From: Chloroflexota bacterium
GTDB taxonomy: Bacteria > Chloroflexota > Dehalococcoidia > GIF9 > UBA5629
Assembly (NCBI GenBank): GCA_020354105.1
Contig: CP070642.1
Coordinates: 571,555-589,558 of the forward strand
DNA length: 18,004 nt
Reading direction: 5' to 3'
A program made the translations under genes and the position numbers. Every line of letters begins with the position of its first letter. The stretch's first letter is position 1. The notes under the pieces were generated by a model, which searched no databases, was not told the DNA's origin, and saw only the letters and a list, made by a program, of their open reading frames with translations. Below, piece by piece: positions 1 to 6,988 of the stretch.

Positions 1-29
1 GTTTTAATTTGGGACCTCTCCTGCGTTTA

Positions 30-593
30 TTAAGTAAAGCTGACTTTTGGTGTTTCTCTCTCTGCAGCTACGGGGATCTCGAAGAACTCGCTTTCTTTAA
101 ATCCGGTCATGGCGGCTACCATATTGGACGGAAACATCTGCGTCTGGTTGTTATAGGTTAGCACTGCATCGTTGTAGAACTGGCGAGAGAAACTTATCTT
201 GTTCTCGGTTGAGGCAAGCTCTTCCTGTAGAGCCAGGAAGTTCTGGCTGGCTTTGAGGTCGGGGTATCTTTCAGCCACAGCCAGCAGCCGGTTCAGAGCT
301 GAGCTTAGCTCACCCTCGACCTTGCCTCGCTCACCAGGGCCGGCAGATGCTACCTGCTGGGCAAGAACGCGGGCATTGGTTACGGCTTCAAGCGTCTCAC
401 GCTCATGCTTCATGTAGCCTTTTACCGTTTCCACCAGGTTTGGAATCAGGTCATGCCGTCTCTTTAGCTGAACGTCGATCTGTGCCCAGGCATTCTTTAC
501 CTGATTGCGTGACCTGACCAGCCCATTGTAGATGGCGATGAACATAATAATAAAAATGACTATGATGCCGACGGGAATCCAAATTGCTAGCAT
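30..593 (-). CDS. lemA: LemA family membrane-anchored protein
   Basis: The 187-aa product has one N-terminal membrane helix (about residues 4-25) followed by a helical domain with the family's hallmark blocks: VKNAWAQIDVQLKRRHDLIPNLVETV (about residues 32-57), a LKASQNFLALQEELASTENKI-like block, and the NNQTQMFPSNMVA block near the C-terminus. Length matches the usual 180-200 aa. LemA proteins have a short outside end and a large helical domain; the biochemical role is not established, although lemA genes often sit beside TPM-domain or HtpX-type protease genes. The start is an ATG preceded by AAGGAGG (about 602-608). It lies 56 bp downstream of the zinc-ribbon gene on the same strand and I see no separate promoter, so the two probably share a transcript. 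Family membership is very secure; function is not. Confidence 0.93.
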   Translation of the reverse strand: MLAIWIPVGIIVIFIIMFIAIYNGLVRSRNQVKNAWAQIDVQLKRRHDLIPNLVETVKGYMKHERETLEAVTNARVLAQQVASAGPGERGKVEGELSSALNRLLAVAERYPDLKASQNFLALQEELASTENKISFSRQFYNDAVLTYNNQTQMFPSNMVAAMTGFKESEFFEIPVAAERETPKVSFT

Positions 594-649
594 GAATAAC
601 CCTCCTTAAAAGTTGCTAATCCATCTGTCATGTTCTTTCTTTGTTGTGG

Positions 650-1069
650 CTAAGTCTCAGCCTTAAATGCCTCTCCCAGGAAACTCAGTATTTGTTGCTG
701 AGAATCCTGTCCTGCTGGCTGTTTGCCAGCCAGATGTTTGAGCAACTGAGACAGCTCGCCACCATCGAACCACAAACCATGTCCTTGCGGGCAAACGTCG
801 ACAAGTACTCCGGGATGTTCGGCGATGTTTGTTTTTTTCATTTTCTTTCTGCAGATGGGACATTTTCTTTTTTTCTCGGTCGACTCGGCTTCCGGTGATT
901 TCAATATATCTTCTAACAGCATATCCTGGCTCTGAAGATTCATGCACTTCAATAGAAGCTCGAGCTCTGTAGAATCGAACCACACGCCGTGACAGTCATT
1001 ACAATGGTCAAGCTCGATGTTGTTGTACTCCACAACTATCATGTCGTTTTTACAAACAGGGCAAATCAT
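650..1069 (-). CDS. Tandem zf-TFIIB zinc-ribbon protein
   Basis: The 139-aa product has two copies of a TFIIB-type zinc ribbon (zf-TFIIB family). The first is CPVC at residues 3-6 paired with CNDCHGVWFD from residue 23. The second is CPIC paired with CPQGHGLWFDGGEL, in which one Cys is replaced by His. Each ribbon is followed by a short Leu-rich helix (ELELLL, ELSQLLKHL). Such proteins probably bind zinc, but partners and role are unknown. I place the start at the ATG 1067-1069, behind GAGGTGAG (about 1077-1084), not at the in-frame ATG at 1094-1096. That upstream ATG has no ribosome site and abuts a -10 element at 1097-1102, so a transcript from that promoter would begin at or after it. The gene probably leads an operon with lemA. 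Confidence 0.82.
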   Translation of the reverse strand: MICPVCKNDMIVVEYNNIELDHCNDCHGVWFDSTELELLLKCMNLQSQDMLLEDILKSPEAESTEKKRKCPICRKKMKKTNIAEHPGVLVDVCPQGHGLWFDGGELSQLLKHLAGKQPAGQDSQQQILSFLGEAFKAET

Positions 1070-1096
1070 TGACTTCTCACCTCGCGAGTTGTCCAT

Positions 1097-1125
1097 AGTG
1101 TAGATTGCTTGTGAGACTGTGTCAA
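1097..1125 (-). promoter_or_regulatory. Predicted sigma70-type promoter of the zinc-ribbon/lemA operon
   Basis: Read on the minus strand, TTGACA (1120-1125, full match) is separated by 17 bp from TACACT (1097-1102, 4 of 6 matches). Transcription would start near 1090, leaving about 20 nt of leader before the ATG at 1069. The prediction is by eye only. Confidence 0.6.
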
Positions 1126-1148
1126 GGGGTGTGGCTCTAATTAACTTG

Positions 1149-1177
1149 TTGGCAGTTCCTATATCCAGTGTGGTAAT
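1149..1177 (+). promoter_or_regulatory. Possible promoter of the LOG-family gene
   Basis: TTGGCA (1149-1154) is separated by 17 bp from GGTAAT (1172-1177), overlapping a TAATAT at 1174-1179 that could serve instead with a 19-bp spacer. It lies about 25 bp upstream of the ATG at 1202. The match is moderate. Confidence 0.4.
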
Positions 1178-1201
1178 ATTTTTCTTGAAGAGGGGGTAGA
1201 T

Positions 1202-1894
1202 ATGACACCAGAATATGAAATAAACAAATTGGCTAAAGAAGAATCTTGGCGGATGTTTCGGATAATCGGAGAGCTGGTGGAAGGGTTTGATGAGCTTGCG
1301 GGTGTAGAGCCGGCGGTGACCATATATGGTTCGGCTCGGCTGAAGCCAGATAACGAGTTTTTTGCCAAGGCGGAAGAGATAGCCCGTCGGCTGGGCGAGC
1401 TGGGCTTTTCAATTGTAAGTGGTGGTGGGCCTGGTGTTATGGAAGCGGCCAACAAAGGCGCACTGGAAGCTGGAGTTGCCTCAATCGGATTGAATATTGA
1501 CCTTCCTGAGGAGCAGATTTCCAATCCTTATACCACCAAGACGATAACCTTTCATCATTTTTTTGTTCGCAAGGTTATGCTGGTGAAATATGCTACCGCC
1601 TTTGTGATGATGCCTGGTGGGTTGGGAACGCTTGACGAATTAACCGAGGTGCTGACATTGATGCAGACTCAAAAGATAAAACCATTCCCCGTGTTGCTTT
1701 TCGATAGTAAATACTGGAAGGGGTTTCTGGACTGGCTGCACAATCAAACCTTAGCCAGAGGATTTGTCTCCGATGAGGATTTCGATCTGCTCAGAGTTTG
1801 TGATACACCTGATGAGGTGGTTGACACGGTTCAGCAGTGGTACATAAAACATCAAATCGGTGGCAGAAGAGCCGTAGCTCCTCCGCACCAATGA
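1202..1894 (+). CDS. LOG family (TIGR00730) Rossmann-fold protein
   Basis: The 230-aa product carries the two phosphoribohydrolase motifs of the LOG/lysine-decarboxylase-like family: SGGGPGVMEAANKGA (about residues 76-90) and PGGLGTLDELTEVLTLMQTQKI (about 139-160). The GSAR block sits near residue 43, and the EEQISNPY and FHHFFVRK blocks are also present. Family members hydrolyse cytokinin-type or ordinary nucleoside 5'-monophosphates to a base plus ribose 5-phosphate; many were once misannotated as lysine decarboxylases. In a bacterium like this a nucleotide salvage or detoxification role is more likely than cytokinin signalling, but the substrate cannot be read from sequence. The ATG follows a GAGGGGG ribosome site. 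The gene ends 7 bp before the stop of the convergent metallo-beta-lactamase gene. Confidence 0.92.
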   Translation: MTPEYEINKLAKEESWRMFRIIGELVEGFDELAGVEPAVTIYGSARLKPDNEFFAKAEEIARRLGELGFSIVSGGGPGVMEAANKGALEAGVASIGLNIDLPEEQISNPYTTKTITFHHFFVRKVMLVKYATAFVMMPGGLGTLDELTEVLTLMQTQKIKPFPVLLFDSKYWKGFLDWLHNQTLARGFVSDEDFDLLRVCDTPDEVVDTVQQWYIKHQIGGRRAVAPPHQ

Positions 1895-1901
1895 TAAGCC
1901 T

Positions 1902-3311
1902 CTAATCGAGTAGGAACTCCTCCCGGTATTCTGGGACAGATATCTTTTCCCATCCTGTTTTTTCTCTAACTAACCTGGCAAAATGCTGTGATACGCTTAA
2001 TTCGCCGTGAGTTACAAAGAGGTGTCTGGGAGGCTTACGGAGGCTTGATAGCCAGTTAAGGAGTCCAGCCCTGTCAGCATGTGCCGAGAAGCCGTTTATC
2101 TGTACCACTCTGGCTTTAACGGGATAGTGTTTTCCCAATATCCTGACTTTTTCGGCACCATTAACTATTTCTCTTCCTAAGGTTCCTGATGCCTGGTAGC
2201 CGACAAAGAGTATGGTGCTCCCCTTCCTTGAGATGTTGGTTATCAGATGGTGTTTTATCCTGCCGCCAGTACACATACCGGAGCCAGCGATTATAATAAC
2301 AGTGCCCTTTATTCGGTTTATCGCCTTTGACTCCGCTACTGTCCTTACTAGATGTAAGCCGCGGAAATCAAAGGGCGACTTTTTTTGGCGCATAATCTTG
2401 ACCATTTCTTTATCGAATAGATCAGGATGATGTTTAAATACATCGGTGATTCTTACTGCCATAGGGCTATCGACGAAAACCATCAGGTGTGGGATACGGT
2501 TTTCGATAAGAAATTTATTGAGACAGTACAATAGTTCCTGAGACCGCTCCAGAGCGAAGCTGGGTATTACTATGTTTCCTCTGGATTTCACGGTTGCGTT
2601 TATGACATCAGCCACCTCATTGGCTGCGTCTTCTAAAGGCTCAAGCAACCTGTCGCCGTACGTAGACTCGGAGATGACATAATCCGCCTCTTCGAATAGT
2701 GTGGGATCACGGAGTATCGGCTTATTCCGACGGCCAATATCTCCGGAGAAGAGAATCGTCCTGTCCTCCCCGTTTTGCCGTATCTTGACCTTTATCATGG
2801 ATGAGCCCAGCACATGACCTGCGTCATGAAAGGTGGCTTCAATACCTTTGCCTATAGTGACGGTTTCGCCGTATTTGACAGGCGAGAAAAGCGGGAAAGA
2901 AGCTTTGGCGTCATCTATCGTGTACAGTGGAATCTCCGGATAGGGACCTTTTCGCCGTTCTCTTCGGTGCCTCTTTTTCTTAAACTTTGCATCTTCCTGC
3001 TGGATTTTTGCTGAATCGAGAAGCATGATTTCCGTGATTTCAGTGGTGGCAGCCAAACAGTAAATGGGACCACGGAAACCTTCACTGACTAGTTTGGGCA
3101 GAAGTCCGCAGTGATCGAGGTGGGCGTGGGTTATAAGGACGAAATCCAGAGTATTAGGTGGAATGGGGAAAGGCTCCCAGTTGCGTGTTTTGAACTCTCT
3201 CTCCTGATAAAGCCCGCAGTCTACCAGGAACCTGGAGTTGCTGGTCTCAACGAGATAACATGAGCCGGTGACAGTTTGGGCTGCGCCCAGAAAGGTCAGC
3301 TTAATCTGCAT
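1902..3311 (-). CDS. Beta-CASP metallo-beta-lactamase RNase/exonuclease
   Basis: The 469-aa product (counted from the ATG at 3309-3311) begins with the typical family opening MQIKLTFLGAAQTVTGSCYL. It has the zinc-binding motif 2 HAHLDHCG (residues 62-69), a distal His in HDAGHVLGSS, SGDIG, the beta-CASP signature GSGMCTGGRIKHHL, the FSAHAD motif and the C-terminal THGE. This arrangement matches RNA-processing beta-CASP enzymes of the YSH1/CPSF73-like type, so it probably cleaves or trims RNA in the cytoplasm. An in-frame TTG at 3327-3329 would add six residues, but it has no ribosome site and lies just upstream of a predicted -10. The ATG also lacks a Shine-Dalgarno site, consistent with a leaderless mRNA. 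The natural substrate is unknown. Confidence 0.92.
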   Translation of the reverse strand: MQIKLTFLGAAQTVTGSCYLVETSNSRFLVDCGLYQEREFKTRNWEPFPIPPNTLDFVLITHAHLDHCGLLPKLVSEGFRGPIYCLAATTEITEIMLLDSAKIQQEDAKFKKKRHRRERRKGPYPEIPLYTIDDAKASFPLFSPVKYGETVTIGKGIEATFHDAGHVLGSSMIKVKIRQNGEDRTILFSGDIGRRNKPILRDPTLFEEADYVISESTYGDRLLEPLEDAANEVADVINATVKSRGNIVIPSFALERSQELLYCLNKFLIENRIPHLMVFVDSPMAVRITDVFKHHPDLFDKEMVKIMRQKKSPFDFRGLHLVRTVAESKAINRIKGTVIIIAGSGMCTGGRIKHHLITNISRKGSTILFVGYQASGTLGREIVNGAEKVRILGKHYPVKARVVQINGFSAHADRAGLLNWLSSLRKPPRHLFVTHGELSVSQHFARLVREKTGWEKISVPEYREEFLLD

Positions 3312-3319
3312 GTTTTTAG

Positions 3320-3348
3320 ATGATAACAAAAGCAGATGGGTTAGGCAA
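3320..3348 (-). promoter_or_regulatory. Predicted promoter of the beta-CASP gene (leaderless)
   Basis: On the minus strand TTGCCT (3343-3348) is separated by 17 bp from TATCAT (3320-3325, 5 of 6 matches). Transcription would start about 3314-3311, at or within a few bases of the ATG at 3311. This agrees with the missing ribosome-binding site. Confidence 0.55.
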
Positions 3349-3352
3349 AGTA

Positions 3353-3380
3353 TTGTCTTGTCTGAGATTATTGCTATAAT
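3353..3380 (+). promoter_or_regulatory. Predicted promoter of the small membrane protein gene
   Basis: TTGTCT (3353-3358, 4 of 6) is separated by 16 bp from a perfect TATAAT (3375-3380), about 20 bp upstream of the ATG at 3401. I see no convincing second promoter before the E1-alpha gene, so this one may drive the small gene together with the E1 genes. Confidence 0.6.
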
Positions 3381-3400
3381 TAGATTACGAGGAGGGATCC

Positions 3401-3592
3401 ATGCTTGATTTGAGAACTGCCATGACCATTCTCGGGATAGTGGTAGGCGTTGCTGTAGTTATAGTCATAGGTGATTTGCTGGGTAGTAGAATCGGTCGGG
3501 CACGTCTGGCTATTATAATGGGTGTTATGAGTTTGATTGCTATCATAGCCTTTGTGATATATGTGGCCATACTCCTTGTCATGTTTAAGTAG
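3401..3592 (+). CDS. Small two-helix membrane protein of unknown function
   Basis: This 63-aa product is almost entirely hydrophobic: one membrane helix at about residues 7-26, a short basic loop (SRIGRAR), and a second helix at about 36-60. I do not recognise the family. Support that it is a real gene comes from a strong GGAGG ribosome site (GAGGAGGGATCC before the ATG), a good TATAAT promoter just upstream, and a composition typical of a membrane hairpin. It lies 62 bp upstream of the E1-alpha gene on the same strand and may be co-transcribed with it. A link to that enzyme is possible but unsupported. Confidence 0.72.
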   Translation: MLDLRTAMTILGIVVGVAVVIVIGDLLGSRIGRARLAIIMGVMSLIAIIAFVIYVAILLVMFK

Positions 3593-3654
3593 GCCTGCTA
3601 TCAAGAGCTATTGATGGCATAATATCTATATGCTATTGCCCATAGGAGGGGGAC

Positions 3655-4659
3655 ATGGGGCCAGATTTGTGGTTGCTTTACCGACAGATGCTCCGGAGCC
3701 GACGTTTTGAGGAGGCTGTCACAGATTTGTGGCAGAAAGGGAGAATCTCCGGAGAGATGCATCTTGGTATTGGAGAAGAGGCCATCGCAGCTGGTATAGT
3801 GGCACATCTTCAGGACGGGGATGCCATGGCTCTCGACCACCGCGGTACACCGCCACTGGTGATGCGTGGTGTAGACTTAAGTCTTATTCTTAGAGAATTT
3901 CTGGGCTGTGCTGATGGTATCTGTTGTGGAATGGGTGGACATATGCATCTCTTTTCACGTGAACATCTTACGGCATCTTCAGGTATTGTGGGTTCAGCCG
4001 GCCCGATAGCTGCTGGTTTTGCTTTAGCTGCCCAGCATCTCCGTCCAGGAAACATAGCTGTGGCTTTTTTTGGAGACGGAGCCATGAATCAGGGCATGCT
4101 TTTGGAGTCTTTTAACCTTGCCGTAGCCTGGAAACTGCCCGTGCTCTTTGTCTGCAAGGACAATGAATGGGCAATTGTTACTCGTTCTCAGCATGTTACA
4201 GGTGGGAACTTGCTTGAACGTGCCAGAAGCTTTGGGATGCCGGCGCTTGAAATAGACGGAGCAGATGTTGAGGCAGTATGGAATGCTGCAAAACAAGGGG
4301 TTGACAGGGCACGTAAAAATAATGGTCCTACCTTTTTGCTGGCTCGCTGTATCAGGCCTGAAGGGCATTTCTTGGGCTATCTACCGTTACGGCGGTCTCT
4401 AGAATCGATGATAGGAATGGTCGGGCCGATAATGCACTCATTACCAGCAAGGAAAGGGGCATCGCCGGGTGAGCGTATTGCCAGTCTTGGTTCAATAACG
4501 TCTCTGATTGGTCGAACGTTGACGGAGAAGTACAGTAAGCGCCGTGACCCTATCCACCACGTTAGGCAAAGATTAAGAGGGGAGAAGGCTCGCCTCAATG
4601 AAATTGAGAAAGAAGTGGAAAAAGAAATCCAGCAGGCGGTGGAGCGTGCATTGTCATAG
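3655..4659 (+). CDS. 2-oxoacid/acetoin dehydrogenase E1 component, alpha subunit
   Basis: The 334-aa product is the alpha subunit of a thiamine-diphosphate E1 enzyme of the pyruvate/branched-chain 2-oxoacid/acetoin dehydrogenase type. The ThDP/Mg motif begins at GDG (residues 140-142) in FFGDGAMNQGMLLESF and ends near N170 in CKDNEWAI, where an E-N-N is usual; here it is D-N. Other family blocks are HRGTPPLVMRGVD (about 62-74), CGMGGHMHL (about 91-99) and GIVGSAGPIAAG (110-121). In the E1 heterotetramer alpha binds the diphosphate of ThDP. The ATG follows a strong AGGAGGGGG site. The E1-beta gene starts 21 bp downstream, an operon arrangement. The substrate (pyruvate, branched-chain 2-oxoacid or acetoin) cannot be decided, and no E2 or E3 gene lies nearby. 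Confidence 0.9.
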   Translation: MGPDLWLLYRQMLRSRRFEEAVTDLWQKGRISGEMHLGIGEEAIAAGIVAHLQDGDAMALDHRGTPPLVMRGVDLSLILREFLGCADGICCGMGGHMHLFSREHLTASSGIVGSAGPIAAGFALAAQHLRPGNIAVAFFGDGAMNQGMLLESFNLAVAWKLPVLFVCKDNEWAIVTRSQHVTGGNLLERARSFGMPALEIDGADVEAVWNAAKQGVDRARKNNGPTFLLARCIRPEGHFLGYLPLRRSLESMIGMVGPIMHSLPARKGASPGERIASLGSITSLIGRTLTEKYSKRRDPIHHVRQRLRGEKARLNEIEKEVEKEIQQAVERALS

Positions 4660-4680
4660 TTCTGATGAGGGAAAGAGAAA

Positions 4681-5694
4681 ATGAAAACGATGGGCTTTGC
4701 CGATGCCATAGATGATGCCTTAGCCCAAGCCATGGTGGATGATTCCAGAGTAGTGGTCTTTGGAGAGGATGTTCATGGGTTGAGAACTGGTCTCTTTGTG
4801 CGCTTCGGGGAGAAGAGAGTGCGTCCTGCTCCCATCAGTGAGGCTGCGTTCGTCGGTGCTGCTGTGGGAGCTGCAATGGCAGGTCTGCGACCGGTGGTAG
4901 AGGTGATGATGGTTGACTTCATTGGGGTGGCTGTTGATGCATTGCTTAATCATGCAGCCAAGGTTGAAGCATTCTCCGGTGGCAAATGGAAGGTTCCCAT
5001 GGTCGTCAGGGCTCCATGTGGTGGTGGCTATGGTGATGGTGGACAGCATGAGCAGAGCCTGTGGGGGTGGCTGGCACATATCCCCGGCTTGACTGTAGTG
5101 GTGCCGTCAAATCCCGCAGATGCCGGTGGATTGATGCTCTCGGCCATTGAGCATGAAGGACCGGTGGTCTATCTGGAACACAAGCTTCTTGCTAGCAATA
5201 TGCTGGACTTTTTAGGGTCTGGTGGTCGCAAGACTGTACAGTATGACGTGCCGGCGGAAGGCACGTGTGGTTCAGTTCCTGACGGATGGATGCCTATACC
5301 GCTGGGGAAGGCAGCTATACTGCATGAAGGCAAGGATATTACGCTGGTGAGTGTAGCTGTGGGTGTTCACCGCTGTTTGGAGGCATCGGCGATACTCAAG
5401 AAAAAACGTATATCTGCTGGTGTGCTCGACTTGAGAACTGTTTCGCCATTGGACAAAGAGGCGCTGTGTCAGGCTGTATCCAGAAGCGGACGTTTGTTAG
5501 TTGTGGATGAAGACTACAGGGACTTCGGACTTTCGGGAGAGCTTGCAGCAGTGGTGTTGGAGGCAGGAATACCGATGCGGTATGGTCGGGTCTGTACTGA
5601 AGAGACAATACCCTATTGCCGGGAGTTTGAGCACCAGATTTTACCCAGCACCGGACGTATTGTGGATGCAGCAATTAAGCTTATGGATCGATAG
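4681..5694 (+). CDS. 2-oxoacid/acetoin dehydrogenase E1 component, beta subunit
   Basis: The 337-aa product has the transketolase central (pyrimidine-binding) domain and C-terminal domain of E1-beta. Key blocks are VVVFGEDV (about residues 24-31); PISEAAFVGAAVGAAM (51-66), whose E54 matches the conserved Glu that activates the ThDP aminopyrimidine; RPVVEVMMVDF (70-80); and GGQHEQSLWGWLAHIPGLTVVVPS (120-143), the usual H-x-Q-S-L block. The C-terminal half contains the DLRTVSPLD and VVDEDYRDFG blocks. Length matches the 325-340 aa norm. It pairs with the alpha subunit to form the active site at their interface. The ATG follows GAGGGAAAG. No E2 lipoyl acyltransferase or E3 gene follows, so the partner must be encoded elsewhere or the enzyme uses another acceptor. 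Confidence 0.92.
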   Translation: MKTMGFADAIDDALAQAMVDDSRVVVFGEDVHGLRTGLFVRFGEKRVRPAPISEAAFVGAAVGAAMAGLRPVVEVMMVDFIGVAVDALLNHAAKVEAFSGGKWKVPMVVRAPCGGGYGDGGQHEQSLWGWLAHIPGLTVVVPSNPADAGGLMLSAIEHEGPVVYLEHKLLASNMLDFLGSGGRKTVQYDVPAEGTCGSVPDGWMPIPLGKAAILHEGKDITLVSVAVGVHRCLEASAILKKKRISAGVLDLRTVSPLDKEALCQAVSRSGRLLVVDEDYRDFGLSGELAAVVLEAGIPMRYGRVCTEETIPYCREFEHQILPSTGRIVDAAIKLMDR

Positions 5695-5725
5695 TTCTCC
5701 CAACAATTCCTCGACAGCACTAGTT

Positions 5726-5746
5726 CTTACAGGATGCCTCTGTAAG
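5726..5746 (+). terminator. Stem-loop after the E1-beta gene, possible weak terminator
   Basis: CTTACAG (5726-5732) and CTGTAAG (5740-5746) form a perfect 7-bp stem with a 7-nt loop, about 30 bp after the E1-beta stop. A run of T lies only at 5767-5772, 20 bp further on, so this is not a classic intrinsic terminator. It could be a 3'-end stabilising hairpin. Confidence 0.35.
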
Positions 5747-5797
5747 TATAGGACTTAATACCCACATTTTTTCATATAATATTAGGACTTTTTGTCC

Positions 5798-5826
5798 TTG
5801 ACGAAAGCTTCTCATGATGATAAAGT
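5798..5826 (+). promoter_or_regulatory. Possible promoter of the acyl-CoA dehydrogenase cluster
   Basis: TTGACG (5798-5803, 5 of 6) is separated by 17 bp from TAAAGT (5821-5826, 4 of 6), about 50 bp upstream of the ATG at 5879. A short inverted repeat, AGGAC-TTTTT-GTCCT (5784-5798), touches the -35 element and could be an operator. A separate TATAAT at 5775-5780 lacks a plausible -35. Confidence 0.4.
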
Positions 5827-5878
5827 GTATCGTTTGGGAGTTATATTTATGGCAGTTAATTATGAAAGGAGTTGAGAT

Positions 5879-6973
5879 ATGATTTCGTTTAGTCCTACCG
5901 AAGAACAGCAAATGATTGTGACCATGGTGAAGCAATTCGCCAACGACGAGATGCGTAAAATCTACAGGGAATGCGATGAGAGCGGGGAGATTCCAAGCCG
6001 TATTATCGATACCGCATGGGGACTGGGTTTGGTTTCTACCAGCATACCTGAAGAGCATGGTGGCCTTGGTGGAGAGCATTCGGCTATAACAGGTGCGCTG
6101 ATTGCTGAGGAATTGGCTTGGGGTGACCTGTCTATGACAATGCATATACTGTGCCCCGCTCTGGTGGTTTATCCTGTTCTAGAGATGGGAACTGAGGAGC
6201 AGAAGAAAAAATATCTTCCTGCTTTCTGCGGGGATAAATTCAAGACGGCTACTGCGGCTCTAATCGAGCCCCGCTTCGGCTTCGACCCTTATTCCCTTTC
6301 GACAACTGCAACTCTGAAAGATGGTAGCTATGTGCTTAAAGGAGAGAAGTGCTATGTTCCCCTGGCCGCTGATGCTGATGTGTTGCTGGTCTACGCGGCT
6401 GAAAAGGGCAAGAGTCAGGGTTTCATTGTCGAAAAGGGCATAAAAGGACTTGAGATAGGCGAGCGAGAGAAAAACATGGGAATAAAAGCGCTGGCTACCT
6501 ATGAAGTCAGTCTGAAGGGTTGTAACATCCCCAAGGAGAATCGGCTTGGTGGCGATAAGGGATGCGATTTTGAGCGCATTATGGATTGCTCACGGGTGGC
6601 TCTCTCAGCGATGGCTGTTGGCGTGGCTAGAGCTGCCTATGAGTACTCAAGAGATTATGCCAAGGAGCGTGTTGCCTTCGGCGAGCCGATTGCTTCCAGA
6701 CAGGCAATCGCTTTTATGCTGGCGGAAATGGCTATTGAAGTAGATGCTTCCAGACTTGTTAACTGGGAAGCTGCCTGGAAGCTGGATAAAAAGGAAACGG
6801 CGACAAAAGAAGCTTCTCTGGCCAAGACCTACTGTGATGACATGGTACTGATGGTAACCGACCGTGCCGTGCAGATTTTGGGTGGACACGGTTATATTCG
6901 TGAGCACCCCGTGGAATTGTGGCTCAGGAATGGTCGTGGCTTTGTCACTTTTGATGGCATGGCTACTGTATAA
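5879..6973 (+). CDS. Acyl-CoA dehydrogenase family protein with degenerate active-site motifs
   Basis: The 364-aa product has the three-domain acyl-CoA dehydrogenase fold: N-terminal helices with the PEEHGGLGG loop (residues 57-65), a beta domain, and a C-terminal helical domain with ERVAFGEPIASRQ and QILGGHGYIREHPVELWLRN. Several catalytic motifs are altered. The TEPxxGSD flavin/substrate loop is IEPRFGFD (129-136), the W-I-T/S-N-G strand is YVPLA (159-163), and the Y-E-G-T block with the general-base Glu reads FDGM, placing Asp359 at that position. The protein stops five residues later, without the usual final helix of about 15 residues. Its ATG follows AAGGAGTTGAGAT. The next acyl-CoA dehydrogenase starts 15 bp downstream, with its ribosome site overlapping this stop. 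It may be the non-catalytic half of a heteromer or a divergent enzyme; family membership is certain, activity is not. Confidence 0.9.
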   Translation: MISFSPTEEQQMIVTMVKQFANDEMRKIYRECDESGEIPSRIIDTAWGLGLVSTSIPEEHGGLGGEHSAITGALIAEELAWGDLSMTMHILCPALVVYPVLEMGTEEQKKKYLPAFCGDKFKTATAALIEPRFGFDPYSLSTTATLKDGSYVLKGEKCYVPLAADADVLLVYAAEKGKSQGFIVEKGIKGLEIGEREKNMGIKALATYEVSLKGCNIPKENRLGGDKGCDFERIMDCSRVALSAMAVGVARAAYEYSRDYAKERVAFGEPIASRQAIAFMLAEMAIEVDASRLVNWEAAWKLDKKETATKEASLAKTYCDDMVLMVTDRAVQILGGHGYIREHPVELWLRNGRGFVTFDGMATV

Positions 6974-6988
6974 AGGAGGTATGAGATA

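Noticed and set aside
15..22. AGGAGAGG on the minus strand after lemA as the ribosome site of a following gene
   Set aside because: No ATG, GTG or TTG start lies at a usual distance within the window (at least 14 nt with none), so a downstream gene cannot be supported from this sequence.
1202..1894. Lysine decarboxylase
   Set aside because: The PGGxGTxxE and GGGPGVMEA motifs define LOG-type phosphoribohydrolases; the lysine decarboxylase label in this family is a known misannotation.
3312..3329. TTG start giving a six-residue longer beta-CASP protein
   Set aside because: No ribosome site, the TTG lies just upstream of the predicted -10 element, and the family typically begins at the MxIKLTFLGAA-type block starting at 3311.
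5720..6145. Long minus-strand open frames antisense to the E1 and dehydrogenase genes
   Set aside because: They lack ribosome sites and recognisable motifs, and they lie opposite clearly coding frames; they are shadows.
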